From Pediococcus acidilactici DSM 20284 (lineage in GTDB: Bacteria; Bacillota; Bacilli; Lactobacillales; Lactobacillaceae), in contig NZ_GL397067.1 in NCBI RefSeq assembly GCF_000146325.1, positions 1,105,660 through 1,169,659 on the forward strand: a DNA stretch of 64,000 nt. Direction: 5' to 3'. The number at the start of each line of letters is the position of its first letter. The first letter of the stretch is position 1. A model generated the notes under the pieces. That model saw nothing but the letters and a program-made list of their open reading frames with translations. It searched no databases and was not told where the DNA came from. This document shows, one piece after another, positions 18,126-27,678 of this stretch. A program made the position numbers and the translations under genes.

Positions 18126-19315
18126 TATTGATCACCATCTTTCTTAGTAGACTCCTTTGTGGTTTGACTTGAATTGTTTCCGTCCGCAACGATTGAATCA
18201 TCGGTAAAGAGTGCGTCATAAACCACGTCTACGAGGGTCGCCCGGGTAACAATTCCGGTTAACCGACCCTTCTTGTCAACTACCGGCACGTTCCGGAAAC
18301 CACGTTTTAAAATACGATCTACGGTGTCCCGAATAATGGAATCTTCGTTAACGTAAAATACCCGCGGATCCATGATTTCCCCAACGGTTTTGCCAGAATG
18401 GTAATATTCGTCAACCTTTTCGATGCTGACAATTCCCTTTAGGCGTTCTTCGGCGTCAGTAACTAATAGCGTATCAACTCGCCGACTGTGCATAATGTCA
18501 AGTGCCCGAACTACCGGCTGATCAATCGCAATCGATGCTGGCTTATTCGCCACTTGCCCAACGGTCGTGATACTTGGCTTAGCTTGGATCAAACGATCTT
18601 GTCCAATTAAGTTAGCCACGAAATCATTGGCTGGATGACGTAGAATGTTTTCGGGAGTATCTACTTGGACTTGCTTTCCGCCGGTCATGACTACGATCCG
18701 GCTGGAAAGGCGTAATGCTTCATCCATATCGTGGGTAACGAAGATGAAAGTCTTACCTAACCGTTCTTGCAAGTCCTTAACGAGGTCTTGTAAATCTTCC
18801 CGAGTAATCGGGTCAAGTGCGCCAAACGGTTCGTCCATTAAAATAATGTCTTGATCCGCTGCTAGCGCCCGCACTACCCCGATTCGCTGTTGTTGCCCAC
18901 CAGAAAGTTGGGATGGATAACGATCCAAATATTCTTCTGGCAAATCAACCAGTTTAATCATTTCTTTAGCCCGCTCATTGCGCTTTTCTTCGGGCCACTT
19001 CAATAATTTTGGTACAAGGGTAATATTTTCCCGAATGGTCATGTGGGGCATTAACCCAATATTTTGGATTACATAACCAATCTTACGACGAAGTTTAACC
19101 GGATCCATCTTGGCGATATCTTGCCCATTGATTTTAATCGTCCCCGATGTCTGCTTAAGCATCCGGTTAATCATTCTCATTGTGGTGGTTTTTCCCGAAC
19201 CGGAAGTTCCGATAAAGCAGATAAACTCACCTTTTTCGACGTTTAGATTAAAGTCATCAACGGCCACTTTGTTCCCAGGATAAACCTTTGACAGATGGCT
19301 CATTTCAAGTAACAT
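18125..19315 (-). CDS. opuCA: Osmoprotectant ABC transporter ATPase OpuCA with CBS pair
   Basis: A 396-residue ATPase. Walker A is GTSGSGKTT (36-44), the signature [15 protein letters not shown], and Walker [13 protein letters not shown]. After residue 250 come two CBS domains (from [19 protein letters not shown] and [22 protein letters not shown]) that in this family sense ionic strength or adenine nucleotides and gate transport. The Ser/Thr/Lys-rich tail is unstructured. The ATG lies 14 bases after AAGGAGATG, a long spacing. The second Met (MSHL, four codons on) is a possible alternative. Divergent from pepT. Confidence 0.92.
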   Translation of the reverse strand: MLLEMSHLSKVYPGNKVAVDDFNLNVEKGEFICFIGTSGSGKTTTMRMINRMLKQTSGTIKINGQDIAKMDPVKLRRKIGYVIQNIGLMPHMTIRENITLVPKLLKWPEEKRNERAKEMIKLVDLPEEYLDRYPSQLSGGQQQRIGVVRALAADQDIILMDEPFGALDPITREDLQDLVKDLQERLGKTFIFVTHDMDEALRLSSRIVVMTGGKQVQVDTPENILRHPANDFVANLIGQDRLIQAKPSITTVGQVANKPASIAIDQPVVRALDIMHSRRVDTLLVTDAEERLKGIVSIEKVDEYYHSGKTVGEIMDPRVFYVNEDSIIRDTVDRILKRGFRNVPVVDKKGRLTGIVTRATLVDVVYDALFTDDSIVADGNNSSQTTKESTKKDGDQ

Positions 19316-19487
19316 TTGTATTTAAACATCTCCTTATTTGTTCTCTAAAACAACTTGGTTTCCATACATTCGGTCTCAGAGGCATTGGGTGCTACTATAA
19401 CATATATAACACTTTCTTGTACAATATCGCCAGCGTAAGCCCTCCAGCTGTAACCGAATTCTTTATTGTTTTAATGAGGATTAAAAC

Positions 19488-19515
19488 TTGTTAAAAGAAA
19501 TAGATGTTGTAAGAT
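19488..19515 (+). promoter_or_regulatory. pepT promoter
   Basis: TTGTTA and TAAGAT are separated by 16 bases, about 30 bases before the pepT start codon. Confidence 0.5.
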
Positions 19516-19545
19516 AGTACTATAAATTAAAAGGAGCTGAGAAAA

Positions 19546-20790
19546 ATGGCAAAATATGAAACATTGCTTCCCCGTTTTCTAAGATATGTAAAAGTAAATA
19601 CTCGATCAAACCCTAATTCAAGTACAGTTCCCACTGATCCTAAAGAAGTTGAATTCTTAAAAACTTTAGCAAAAGAATTAGAAGAAGTTGGCGTAGTGGA
19701 CGTTCACACCCAACCATCTTCCGGTTACGTAGTTGGAACGTTGCCAGCTAACGACGATGGTAACACTCCCGTAATTGGATACATTTCACACGTTGATACA
19801 GCTGATTTCAACGCCGAAAATATCCAACCTCAAGTCCACAAAAACTACGACGGTGAATCTGACATTGACTTGAGCGGCGACGGCAAGTGGGTTTTGAAAC
19901 CTTCCGTCTTTCCAAGTTTGAAGAAGTATGCCGGCCACGACTTAGTTACTACCGACGGACTCACTCTGTTAGGTGCTGACGACAAGTCTGGAGTTGCCGA
20001 CATCATGACCATGTTGGACTACTATAAGGAACACCCCGAAGTAAAACACGGTGAAATCCGGATTGGATTTGCCCCTGACGAAGAAACCGGTACTGGTGCA
20101 GATCATTTCGACGCTAAGGACTTCAACACTAAGTACGCTTACACCGTTGATGGCGGCCCCCTTGGCGAACTTGAATACGAAACTTTCAACGCTGCGCAAG
20201 CAACGATTGAAATTCAAGGTAACGAAGTTCACACGGCGGTTGCTAAGGGACTCATGGTCAACGCTTTGCAAGTTGGAATTGACTACCACAACCAATTGCC
20301 AGAACATGATCGTCCAGAAGAAACTGAAGACCGCGAAGGCTTCTACCACCTCTTTAAGATGACTGGGACACCTGACCACGCTCAGTTAGTTTATATTATT
20401 CGTGATCACGACCGGCAAAAGTTCGAAGAACGTAAGCAAACCATGAAGGATATTGCTGAAAAGATGAACGCCGAATTTGGTGAAGACCGGGTCAACGTGG
20501 AAGTTCACGACCAATACTACAACATGCGTGAAATTCTCGAAAAAGACATGACGCCAGTTAACATCGCTAAGAAGGCCATGGAAAACTTGGACATTAAGCC
20601 GGATATTTACCCCGTTCGTGGTGGTACAGACGGTTCTAAGATTTCCTTCATGGGAATCCCAACCCCTAACCTCTTTGCGGGTGGCGAAAACATGCACAGC
20701 CGTTACGAATACGTTTCGGTTCAAACCATGGAACGTGCGGTTGACTTGCTGTTAGAAATTAACCGTATTAATACAGAAGAAAACAATTAA
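19546..20790 (+). CDS. pepT: Peptidase T (tripeptide aminopeptidase)
   Basis: A 414-residue M20B zinc aminopeptidase that releases the N-terminal residue of tripeptides in the cytoplasm. Zinc ligands and catalytic residues are seen in YISHVDTAD (His and Asp, near 80), [11 protein letters not shown] (bridging Asp), [13 protein letters not shown] (catalytic Glu and zinc Glu), [10 protein letters not shown], and GGTDGS with the late His in [10 protein letters not shown]. The length is as in the family. The start ATG follows AAAGGAGCTGAGAAAA. It is first of two plus-strand genes, with a terminator between them. Confidence 0.95.
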   Translation: MAKYETLLPRFLRYVKVNTRSNPNSSTVPTDPKEVEFLKTLAKELEEVGVVDVHTQPSSGYVVGTLPANDDGNTPVIGYISHVDTADFNAENIQPQVHKNYDGESDIDLSGDGKWVLKPSVFPSLKKYAGHDLVTTDGLTLLGADDKSGVADIMTMLDYYKEHPEVKHGEIRIGFAPDEETGTGADHFDAKDFNTKYAYTVDGGPLGELEYETFNAAQATIEIQGNEVHTAVAKGLMVNALQVGIDYHNQLPEHDRPEETEDREGFYHLFKMTGTPDHAQLVYIIRDHDRQKFEERKQTMKDIAEKMNAEFGEDRVNVEVHDQYYNMREILEKDMTPVNIAKKAMENLDIKPDIYPVRGGTDGSKISFMGIPTPNLFAGGENMHSRYEYVSVQTMERAVDLLLEINRINTEENN

Positions 20791-20854
20791 TTTTTAAAGA
20801 GTGGGCAAATTCCGTTAGCCAAAAGGACTAGGAATTGGAACCCGATTTGACATT

Positions 20855-20890
20855 AAGGACTGTGACAACCTCGTTGTCCAGTCCTTTTTT
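20855..20890 (+). terminator. Terminator after pepT
   Basis: AAGGACTG pairs with CAGTCCTT and inner ACAAC pairs with GTTGT, followed by TTTTTT. Confidence 0.88.
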
Positions 20891-20910
20891 AATAGAAAAG
20901 GAGCTTAATT

Positions 20911-21951
20911 ATGTCACTGACAATGGCGATTATTGGATTTGGTAAAAGTGCCAACCGTTACCACATCCCCTACATTAAAGAACGCGACATCAAAATTAAA
21001 TACATTTACAACCACCAGCGTCACCCGGAAAAAGAGCAAGGATTTTATGATCCTAACACCATCTTTACCGACGACCTTGAGCAGGTTTTAAACGACCCGG
21101 AGGTTCAGTTAGTTACGGTTTGTACGCCGCCGGCCACCCACTTTGAATACGGAAAATCTGCGTTAGAACACGGCAAAAATGTTTTAATCGAAAAACCTTT
21201 CGTAGCCAACCAAGCCGAGGCTAAAGAACTTTTTGCACTAGCTGATGCCAAAAAATTACTGGCGATGCCTTACCAAAACCGACGTTTCGATAGCGACTAC
21301 TTGACCCTCAAAAAGGTAATTGAACGCGGCTACGTGGGCCGGCCCTTGTTGCTTGAATCCCATTTTGATAAGTACCGTCCCGATGACAGCCTTCATGAAG
21401 GTTCCCAAGTCGATGGCCAATTTTACGGCTTGGGCGTCCACATGCTTGACCAAATTTTGGGGCTTTTTGGCAAACCTCAGACAGTTAACTACGATATCCG
21501 GGCAATCCAAAACCCCGCTAGTTCCGTCGATGATTTTTACGAAACGCAGCTATTCTACGATAATTTTAAGGCGACCGTGGTCAGCAATCCGTTAGCCGCG
21601 CGTCCCTACCCTCGTTTCTTACTTCACGGAACTAACGGAACCTACGTTAAGTACGACATTGACCAGCAGGAAAACGACTTAAAGCTTGGCATCATGCCAG
21701 GCGACGATCATTTTGGAATTGACGCTCCTAGTCAATTTGGGGTGGTCAAGTATAAAAACCAGAATGGCGATTGGATTGAAAAACAAATTCCTACCATTAA
21801 TGGAGATTATGGTCGGGTTTACGACTCTATCGCCGCTACCCTTACCAACGGCGACCCCAAATTAGTTTCCAACGAGCAAGCCTTATGGAACATGGAAATT
21901 TTAGAGGCGGGGATCGCTGAAAAAGGTCCTCATCTTTATCAAATGAAGTAA
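20911..21951 (+). CDS. Gfo/Idh/MocA family oxidoreductase
   Basis: A 346-residue NAD(P)-dependent sugar or polyol dehydrogenase-like protein. The Rossmann start is MAIIGFGKSANRYHIPYI. The cofactor region continues with VTVCTPPATHFEYGKSALEHGKNVLIEKPF, where EKPF is the family hallmark and its Lys is catalytic. The second domain has GQFYGLGVHMLDQ, whose Asp and His positions fit the dehydrogenase active site. The substrate is unknown. The ribosome binding site is AAAAGGAGCTTAATT. It is transcribed alone after the pepT terminator, and a palindromic element lies 3' of it. Confidence 0.9.
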   Translation: MSLTMAIIGFGKSANRYHIPYIKERDIKIKYIYNHQRHPEKEQGFYDPNTIFTDDLEQVLNDPEVQLVTVCTPPATHFEYGKSALEHGKNVLIEKPFVANQAEAKELFALADAKKLLAMPYQNRRFDSDYLTLKKVIERGYVGRPLLLESHFDKYRPDDSLHEGSQVDGQFYGLGVHMLDQILGLFGKPQTVNYDIRAIQNPASSVDDFYETQLFYDNFKATVVSNPLAARPYPRFLLHGTNGTYVKYDIDQQENDLKLGIMPGDDHFGIDAPSQFGVVKYKNQNGDWIEKQIPTINGDYGRVYDSIAATLTNGDPKLVSNEQALWNMEILEAGIAEKGPHLYQMK

Positions 21952-22026
21952 ATTAAAACCGTTAATGGTTAGGGTAAGCTGGAAACTTGCCCGCAACTTA
22001 ACTGACTTTTCATCTTACTAACCAAA
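21952..22026. other. Gap after the Gfo/Idh gene
   Basis: No gene is seen. A weak hairpin, GGTAAGCTGGAAACTTGCC, is present ahead of the repeat element. Confidence 0.4.
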
Positions 22027-22150
22027 AAGAGCGGGGCCAAAGTCGGATAGTTTATGAACGTTAACTAAAAATCGATCGTGATGAATTTACATCACGATCG
22101 ATTTTTTAGTTAGGTAGGTTAAACTGTCTTTTGGTACACGTTTTTGACGC
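22027..22150. repeat. Variable-stem palindromic intergenic element, copy 5
   Basis: AGAGCGGGGCCAAAGTCGG opens it. AAAAATCGATCGTGATG (22067-22083) pairs perfectly with CATCACGATCGATTTTT (22090-22106) around AATTTA. TTTTGGTACACG closes it. It separates convergent genes and is a strong bidirectional terminator by structure. Its flank to 22230 is related to the flank of copy 2. Confidence 0.88.
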
Positions 22151-22292
22151 CGTTGAAGGCAAACCGCCCCAACAGCTCTTTCTTTAAGAATCTTTTCATC
22201 CTTGAAAAGCATTTCTTTAGTTTTTCCGTCTTTTTAATTTTTTCCTCATTAGGCTACTAAAAAGCGCAAAAGTTTTTTACGACCTAATTATT

Positions 22293-24095
22293 TTACGCAG
22301 TAGCTACCTTAAACTGTTCGTTCACATACTTAGCGTACATTGGATGAGAAGCAACTAACTCTTGATGCGTTCCCGAACCCGTAATTTGCCCATTTTCCAC
22401 AAAGTAAATTTGGTCGCTGTCCACGATTGTCGACAAACGGTGGGCAATTACTAGCGTAGTGCGCCCCTTCATTAAGTTGGCTAAGGCATCTTGCACCTTC
22501 ATTTCCGATTCTGAATCCAAACTAGCCGTCGCTTCATCAAGCATTAAAATTTTCGGATTCCGGAGAAACGCCCTGGCAATCGCGATCCGTTGTCGCTGTC
22601 CGCCAGAAATTTTTACGCCCCGTTCGCCAACTTCGGTATCCAGTTGGCTAGGCATTTCTTCAACAAATTTCCTTGCATACGCTAAATCTAATACATCCCA
22701 CAGTTGCTCATCCGTAAAGTCGTCGTCCAAACCGTACGTAAGGTTATCACGGATTGTCCCCGCCATCATGGCCGAATCTTGGGATACAAATCCAATCTGT
22801 TTACGATAATTAGTTAACCGAATGTCTTGAATATTAGTGTTGTTAAACTTAATTTCCCCGTGCGTTGGTTCATAGAAACGTTCTAACAAGCTAAAGATGG
22901 TTGATTTTCCGCCGCCAGAAGGGCCCGCAAACGCAATCACTTGGTTAGGCTTAGCCTCAAATGAAATGTCTTTTATGACTTTTTCTTCAGGAGCATCCGC
23001 GTAAGCGAAGTCAACGTGCTCCACCTTTAAATCTTTATCAGCCAAATCTAGCATTTCACCATGATTGAAGTCTTCCGGTACTTCTTCCAACAATTCTTCA
23101 ACCCTTCTTGTGGAACCAGAAGCCTTGGCCATTTCTGAAAATAGCGTTGCAATAATTGGCAATGCCCCAATCAAATTAAACAGGTACATCAAAAAACTCA
23201 TTAAGGTACCAATTGACATCACCCCAATTGCAATTCGGTGAATTCCATACGCCAAAAGACCAAAGATCATGCTCATGAAAACCATCATCATAATGGGCTG
23301 CATCGCCGCATCAAAAACGGCTTCTTTTTTCCCAATTTTAAACAAGCGGTTAATTTCCTTATCAGCGTGTTCTTGAGCTTGGTTTTCCGCGTTAGAAGTT
23401 TTTACCAGCTTAATTTCACTGAGCGTTTCGCTAACGATCCCGTTAAATAGTGCTAGCGCGTCTTGCCGTACGTGGCCGACCTTCGTGCCAAATGCCATTA
23501 CCGGAATCATTAAAATGACCACCACGGGAACGGCAATTACCATTGCTAAGGTCATGTGCCAATCCATCCGAATCATCATGTAGACGGTCCCTACCACGGT
23601 AATAATGCTGGCTAGGGTTTGGGGGAAGGTAACCGCCAAAAGTTGTTTAACCTGGTTGGTGTCGTTAACTAACCGACTCGAAATTTCGCCGGCCTTTACG
23701 GTATCAAAATAACTAACTTTTAGGAGGGTCAATCTTTCCCACAACGTTTTCCGTAAATTCTGGATGACGTTTTCCCCAAAGATTCCGAGAATCGTCCCGC
23801 CAATCGCCGAAAAAATTGCCGAAGCCACAAAAAGTAAAACCACTTTGGCTAATAACGAGTAATCCACGCCTTTAGTAAAGTTATTAACTAACGTGGAGGC
23901 TAGCTTGGGCACGTAGACTTGGACCCCTGAACTAATTGCTAATAAAATTACCCCCAACACTAAAAGCAGGTACTTAGGGCTAGTTTTCTTAATCAACCCG
24001 AAAAACTGTCTAAAATTAAATTTAGTACGATCTTTACGGATCGAATCGTTAAAACGTGCGTTTGCTGCCAATTTTAGCGCCGTCCTTTCTTCCAA
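22293..24095 (-). CDS. Multidrug ABC exporter, fused permease and ATPase (LmrA/BmrA type)
   Basis: A 600-residue type IV ABC exporter half-molecule. Six membrane helices (from YLLLVLGVILLAISSGVQVYV to about residue 320) include the coupling-helix region FDTVKAGEISSRLVNDTNQVKQ. The ATPase has Walker A GPSGGGKST, the Q-loop region IGFVSQDSAMMAGTIRDNL, signature ISGGQRQRIAIARA and Walker B ILMLDEATASLDSES. It probably acts as a homodimer exporting hydrophobic compounds. Its start overlaps the end of the MarR gene by 22 bases, so regulator and pump are one transcription unit. Confidence 0.93.
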   Translation of the reverse strand: MEERTALKLAANARFNDSIRKDRTKFNFRQFFGLIKKTSPKYLLLVLGVILLAISSGVQVYVPKLASTLVNNFTKGVDYSLLAKVVLLFVASAIFSAIGGTILGIFGENVIQNLRKTLWERLTLLKVSYFDTVKAGEISSRLVNDTNQVKQLLAVTFPQTLASIITVVGTVYMMIRMDWHMTLAMVIAVPVVVILMIPVMAFGTKVGHVRQDALALFNGIVSETLSEIKLVKTSNAENQAQEHADKEINRLFKIGKKEAVFDAAMQPIMMMVFMSMIFGLLAYGIHRIAIGVMSIGTLMSFLMYLFNLIGALPIIATLFSEMAKASGSTRRVEELLEEVPEDFNHGEMLDLADKDLKVEHVDFAYADAPEEKVIKDISFEAKPNQVIAFAGPSGGGKSTIFSLLERFYEPTHGEIKFNNTNIQDIRLTNYRKQIGFVSQDSAMMAGTIRDNLTYGLDDDFTDEQLWDVLDLAYARKFVEEMPSQLDTEVGERGVKISGGQRQRIAIARAFLRNPKILMLDEATASLDSESEMKVQDALANLMKGRTTLVIAHRLSTIVDSDQIYFVENGQITGSGTHQELVASHPMYAKYVNEQFKVATA

Positions 24096-24673
24096 TCTTC
24101 AAAACCACCAAAGCCCCTGAAATCGCCGGGACGCATTCTTCCGAAATGGTTATGCCGAAGCATTTGTTCGCGGGCTCTTTCAAAATGCGGGCTCATTTTG
24201 CCAAATTGTTCCCAACGGCAATCGTTGCTGAACACTTCACTAAATTTTTCTTTGAATTCATCCCCGTCCATGTTTTCAACCATCCGTTTTAAATAGTCGG
24301 CCAAATTGGTTAACTCGTCGTCCGAAAAATCCTCAAACAAGACGTCTTTTAAAGTCCCCCCGATGGATTCGTGAGTTTTTAAGCTTTCGGTTCCTTTATC
24401 CGTAATTTTAATGATGGTTACGCGAGAATCACTAGGCGATTTTTCGCGAACCACGGTACCGGCTTGTTCTAATTTTTTAATAATCTGGGTTACGCTGGAC
24501 GGTTTGATGTCTAAGAATTCTGAGATCCGGCCCGCAGTTACGTTTTCTTCCTTAGCTAGTAGCTTCAAAGTTTCGAACGTGTTATCCGTTTTTTCTTCTA
24601 TCCGGTTCGCAAAAACCAAAAAAGGTTGGTGAGTGATTTTCATCAAGTTGTCTAAAATTTCATCTTTATGCAT
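24074..24673 (-). CDS. MarR-family regulator of the ABC exporter
   Basis: A 199-residue winged-helix regulator. The HTH is VTAGRISEFLDIKPSSVTQIIKKLEQAGTV and the wing PSDSRVTIIKITDKG. It has a long C-terminal extension of about 55 residues rich in Arg, Phe, Gly and Met (ending GDFRGFGGFEDWKKGRR) that is unusual for MarR proteins. ATG 24673 is preferred because GGAGG lies eight bases upstream; an upstream TTG would put the ribosome binding site inside the gene. The promoter overlaps a 12-bp palindrome, so autorepression is likely, with release when the pump's substrate binds. Confidence 0.9.
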   Translation of the reverse strand: MHKDEILDNLMKITHQPFLVFANRIEEKTDNTFETLKLLAKEENVTAGRISEFLDIKPSSVTQIIKKLEQAGTVVREKSPSDSRVTIIKITDKGTESLKTHESIGGTLKDVLFEDFSDDELTNLADYLKRMVENMDGDEFKEKFSEVFSNDCRWEQFGKMSPHFERAREQMLRHNHFGRMRPGDFRGFGGFEDWKKGRR

Positions 24674-24717
24674 TATTAAAGTTCCTCCGTTCAATTTATT
24701 TAGTTTACTTTTTATTT

Positions 24718-24756
24718 AACGAACTAAATAATAAAATCATTTAGTTCGTTTGTCAA
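24718..24756 (-). promoter_or_regulatory. Promoter and MarR operator of the exporter operon
   Basis: On the minus strand TTGACA (24751-24756) and TATTAT (24728-24733) are 17 bases apart. AACGAACTAAAT (24718-24729) and ATTTAGTTCGTT (24739-24750) form a perfect inverted repeat filling the spacer and -10. Extra ATTTAGTT-like half-sites lie on both sides, near 24698 and 24762. This is a textbook repressor site for the adjacent MarR protein. Confidence 0.85.
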
Positions 24757-24780
24757 CATCAAAACTAAATAAATTACGAT

Positions 24781-24838
24781 AAAAAAATCAAAACTCAGCC
24801 TTACCGGCAGTTAGCCGATAAAACTCAAGTTTTGATTT
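24781..24838 (-). terminator. Terminator of the dha operon
   Basis: AAATCAAAACT and AGTTTTGATTT form the outer stem, and TTATCGGC and GCCGGTAA the inner stem. A seven-base T run follows on the minus strand. Confidence 0.75.
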
Positions 24839-24868
24839 CGTTAATAATAGTTCCTAACTGCGGAGCGC

Positions 24869-25237
24869 CTATTTAATTTTCAAATCTTGGAGTTGTTCCT
24901 CCACGTCGTCAATCTTAGTGTTAACTTGTAATAAAGCCGCTGCGGAATACGCACTTTCGACCAAAGCCGTGTCGTACAGTTTAACTTCTTTAGCGGTCAT
25001 TTCCATGGCCATCTCTAAATTCATCTTCGCACTGCCTAAATCGTAGAACGCGAGCAGCTTGTCTGCCTCATTGTCGTCAAACGCCTGCATGATGCGTTGC
25101 ATCTCGGTACCCACCTCACCATTAGCGAGTCCGCCAGCGGTTGTTACCGGAACGTCCTGGGCAACTTGTTTGATTAAGCGCTGTACGCCTTGCGCAATTT
25201 CGGCGACGTGCGAAACAATCACAATTCCGTATTCCAT
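24869..25237 (-). CDS. dhaM: Dihydroxyacetone kinase phosphotransfer subunit DhaM
   Basis: A 122-residue EIIA-mannose-like domain. It carries phosphate from the PTS protein HPr to ADP bound in DhaL. The phosphorylated residue is His10 in GIVIVSHVAEIAQG. TTAGGLANGEVGTE is the conserved glycine-rich segment. It is a single-domain form without the HPr and EI-like extensions found in some enterobacteria. Its ATG shares a base with the dhaL stop codon. Confidence 0.93.
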   Translation of the reverse strand: MEYGIVIVSHVAEIAQGVQRLIKQVAQDVPVTTAGGLANGEVGTEMQRIMQAFDDNEADKLLAFYDLGSAKMNLEMAMEMTAKEVKLYDTALVESAYSAAALLQVNTKIDDVEEQLQDLKIK

Positions 25238-25803
25238 TATTTCGCCTCCACTGCTAGTAAAGTCTTCAGTAAGTAACCGGTGGAAACGGCTCCCGGATCT
25301 AAATGACCTACCGAGCGTTCACCAAGGTAAGACGCCCGGCCCTTCTTGGCAATCATTGGCTTAGTGCTTTCAACCGCCCGGTCAACATCCTCGGCAGTGA
25401 ACGTAGCCTTTTCTGAAATTGGCTCCCAGACGTCCACCATTGTTTTTTCGCCCAAAATTGCCTTGCCCCGCTTTTGTACTCCAGCGGTGGCGGCCACCAG
25501 GAGCTCGTGTACGTCACCGGTATTAGCCTTCGCCATTTCGATGAATGCGGTTCCAAACAAAGGACCAGAGGCTCCGCCAACCTTGCTAATCAAACTCATC
25601 GCAATCGTTTTAAAAATTGCTGGCAGATCTGGAAAATCCTTCCCATCCAGGGCTTCCATTACAGCATTCATTCCGCGGGCCATGTTATTTCCATGGTCAC
25701 CATCCCCGATTGGGGTGTCCAATTCACTTAAATAAGCGTGCTGGGTCTGAATCTCCTGATTAAATTTTTCCATCCACTTTTTTACGTCTTCCACTGTTAA
25801 CAA
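25237..25803 (-). CDS. dhaL: Dihydroxyacetone kinase ADP-binding subunit DhaL
   Basis: A 188-residue all-alpha subunit that keeps a bound ADP as cofactor. The magnesium-binding acidic motif is DTPIGDGDHGNNMARG (about 27-42). GGASGPLFGTAF and KKGRASYLGERSVGHLDPGA form the nucleotide site. The best start is TTG 25803, nine bases after GGGAG. GTG three codons later is an alternative. It lies in dhaK-dhaL-dhaM order with near-zero spacing. Confidence 0.93.
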   Translation of the reverse strand: MLTVEDVKKWMEKFNQEIQTQHAYLSELDTPIGDGDHGNNMARGMNAVMEALDGKDFPDLPAIFKTIAMSLISKVGGASGPLFGTAFIEMAKANTGDVHELLVAATAGVQKRGKAILGEKTMVDVWEPISEKATFTAEDVDRAVESTKPMIAKKGRASYLGERSVGHLDPGAVSTGYLLKTLLAVEAK

Positions 25804-25822
25804 ATCAATCCGCTCCCTTCAA

Positions 25823-26818
25823 CTACCATGCAATCGTGTGAGTCGCATAATTTAATTTATCGACCCAATCGTCCTTAATTTTAAGAATGGTCAATGAAAC
25901 TCCGGCCATGTCTAGCGAAGTCATGAGGTTCCCGACTTTACTGAACCGGACGCGCAAACCTTCTTCGGCTAACTGGTCTAGTACATCATTCATAAAAACG
26001 TACTGTTCCATAAGCGGGGTTGCCCCCATGCCATTTACCAATACCGCTACGGCGTCGCCCTTCCGAAACCGGAATTCCGACCTTAACTTTTCAATTAGCT
26101 CATTTGCCAATTTCTTAGACGGCTGTAATTTTTCCCGCCGGTAACCTGGCTCACCGTGGATCCCCACTCCGTATTCAATTTCGTCGTCTGCCAAGACAAA
26201 TCCGGGTTTCCCTACTTCGGGAACCGTCGCACCACTTAAAGCAACCGCCACGGTCTTCAAATTAGGCAATACCGCCGTAGCTAAATCCGCAATTTCATCC
26301 AAACTAGCCCCTTGGTCGGCTGCCGCGCCCAAAATTTTATGCATTAAAATAGTGCCGGCAACTCCCCGACGACCTTGCGTATAAGTACTATTTTCTACCG
26401 CAACGTCGTCATCGACCACGATCGATTTAACGGGGATCTCTTCCATTTCTGCCATATCTTGCGCCATTTCAAAATTCATCACGTCGCCAGAATAGTTTTT
26501 AATCACTAAAAATACGCCAGCACCAGAATTTACTTGCTTAATTGCTTCAAAAATTTGGTCGGGAGTCGGAGAAGTAAAGACCTCGCCACAAACCGCTGCA
26601 CTCAGCATCCCCGCACCGACAAAACCAGCGTGCGCGGGTTCGTGCCCACTTCCGCCACCGCTAACGATGCCGACTTTGCCAGCAATTTTAGCCAAATCCG
26701 TGCGGTAAACCACCCCGGTTTCTGGAATGCGTTTTAAATAATCTGGATAACTTTTCACCATCCCCTGAAGCATTTCTTCGACAACTTGCTTCGGGTCGTT
26801 AATAATTTTTTTCATCAT
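25823..26818 (-). CDS. dhaK: Dihydroxyacetone kinase substrate-binding subunit DhaK
   Basis: A 331-residue subunit that binds dihydroxyacetone covalently. The hemiaminal His lies in VGIHGEPG (residue 221 counted from the first Met). The glycine loop GGGSGHEPAHAGFVG (53-67) lies earlier in the chain. Together with DhaL and DhaM it makes dihydroxyacetone phosphate using PTS phosphate, feeding glycolysis. Two ATG codons are adjacent after AAGGAGAGGC, and either may be used. A cre-like site lies about 45 bases upstream, so catabolite control by CcpA is plausible. Confidence 0.93.
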   Translation of the reverse strand: MMKKIINDPKQVVEEMLQGMVKSYPDYLKRIPETGVVYRTDLAKIAGKVGIVSGGGSGHEPAHAGFVGAGMLSAAVCGEVFTSPTPDQIFEAIKQVNSGAGVFLVIKNYSGDVMNFEMAQDMAEMEEIPVKSIVVDDDVAVENSTYTQGRRGVAGTILMHKILGAAADQGASLDEIADLATAVLPNLKTVAVALSGATVPEVGKPGFVLADDEIEYGVGIHGEPGYRREKLQPSKKLANELIEKLRSEFRFRKGDAVAVLVNGMGATPLMEQYVFMNDVLDQLAEEGLRVRFSKVGNLMTSLDMAGVSLTILKIKDDWVDKLNYATHTIAW

Positions 26819-26860
26819 GCCTCTCCTTTTCGTTTTCTTTCCTCACAATTAGATTCTAGT

Positions 26861-26874
26861 TGAAAGCGGATACA
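26861..26874 (-). promoter_or_regulatory. cre-like site upstream of dhaK
   Basis: TGAAAGCGGATACA matches the CcpA consensus TGWAANCGNTNWCA at all but one fixed position. It overlaps the presumed dhaK promoter region (TTGTAT on the minus strand). Confidence 0.5.
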
Positions 26875-26899
26875 ATCACAAGTAATCTCCCTCTTTGAT

Positions 26900-26928
26900 T
26901 TACCTGAATCGATCTTTTCCTTTATAAT
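26900..26928 (+). promoter_or_regulatory. relP promoter
   Basis: TTACCT and a consensus TATAAT (26923-26928) are separated by 17 bases, about 40 bases before the start codon. Confidence 0.6.
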
Positions 26929-26967
26929 GTGGGAGATGATGCTAATTTTTAAAAGGAGTTCGCAAAA

Positions 26968-27678
26968 ATGATTTTAGAACGGAACAACATGTTTAACATT
27001 CGTCAAATCAACGACGATTTAGAGCGGGTCATCGGGCCCGAGCACGTTACGGAGCTAAGGAACTTAATGCGTTACTACCGGTTATGCCAATCCGCAGTTA
27101 ACGAAGTGGGAACCAAGCTGGAAAACCTCGACGGCGAATACGAGAATGAGTACAACCATAATCCCATTCATCACATGGAACAACGGATGAAATCGGTCGA
27201 CTCCCTCTTTAATAAAATGAAAAAGAAGCATCTACCAAAGACGATTGCCGCGGTAGAAAACAATATTTTTGACATCGGGGGCATTCGAGTAATCACCAAC
27301 TACATCAGCGACGTCTACACCATCAAGGAAAACCTGATTTCCCAAGACGACGTCGCTTTACTCAAAGTGAAAGATTACATTCGGGATCCCAAGCCAAGCG
27401 GCTACCGTAGTCTACACCTGGTCGTAAAGGTTCCGGTCTTTTTATCGACCGGTCCCGTGGAAACCCCGGTGGAAATTCAAATCCGCACCGTCGGAATGGA
27501 TATGTGGGCCAGTTTGGAACACAAGCTGCGTTACAAAACCAACGTTCCTTCCGCAAAGGTGGCGGATTTTGCCGATCGGTTAGTTGACGACGCCAATACG
27601 ATTTACAAAGTAGAACAAAACTTACAAACTATTTACCGAGAATTATCAGAACCCGGGGTTTTCAAAAATGAAGAATAA
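26968..27678 (+). CDS. relP: Small alarmone synthetase, RelP/YwaC type
   Basis: A 236-residue single-domain (p)ppGpp synthetase without hydrolase or regulatory domains. The RelA_SpoT motifs are HNPIHHMEQRMKSVDS, FDIGGIRVITNYISDVY (substrate Arg and catalytic Asp region), VKDYIRDPKPSGYRSLHLVV and VEIQIRTVGMDMWASLEHKLRYK. The MDxWASLEHK form and HNPIxH favour the RelP (YwaC) branch over RelQ, and it is not followed by NAD kinase as relQ usually is. It makes pppGpp/ppGpp in response to envelope or alkaline stress in relatives. The ribosome binding site is AAAAGGAGTTCGCAAAA. Confidence 0.9.
   Translation: MILERNNMFNIRQINDDLERVIGPEHVTELRNLMRYYRLCQSAVNEVGTKLENLDGEYENEYNHNPIHHMEQRMKSVDSLFNKMKKKHLPKTIAAVENNIFDIGGIRVITNYISDVYTIKENLISQDDVALLKVKDYIRDPKPSGYRSLHLVVKVPVFLSTGPVETPVEIQIRTVGMDMWASLEHKLRYKTNVPSAKVADFADRLVDDANTIYKVEQNLQTIYRELSEPGVFKNEE

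Noticed and set aside
20800-20850. GAGTGGGCAAATTCCG after pepT as a further copy of the palindromic family
   Set aside because: Only the opening bases resemble the arm. No variable-stem core or closing arm follows.
24781-24838. Possible riboswitch from the two-layer stem after dhaM
   Set aside because: Its position 3' of the operon and the T run fit a terminator, and no known aptamer motif was recognised.
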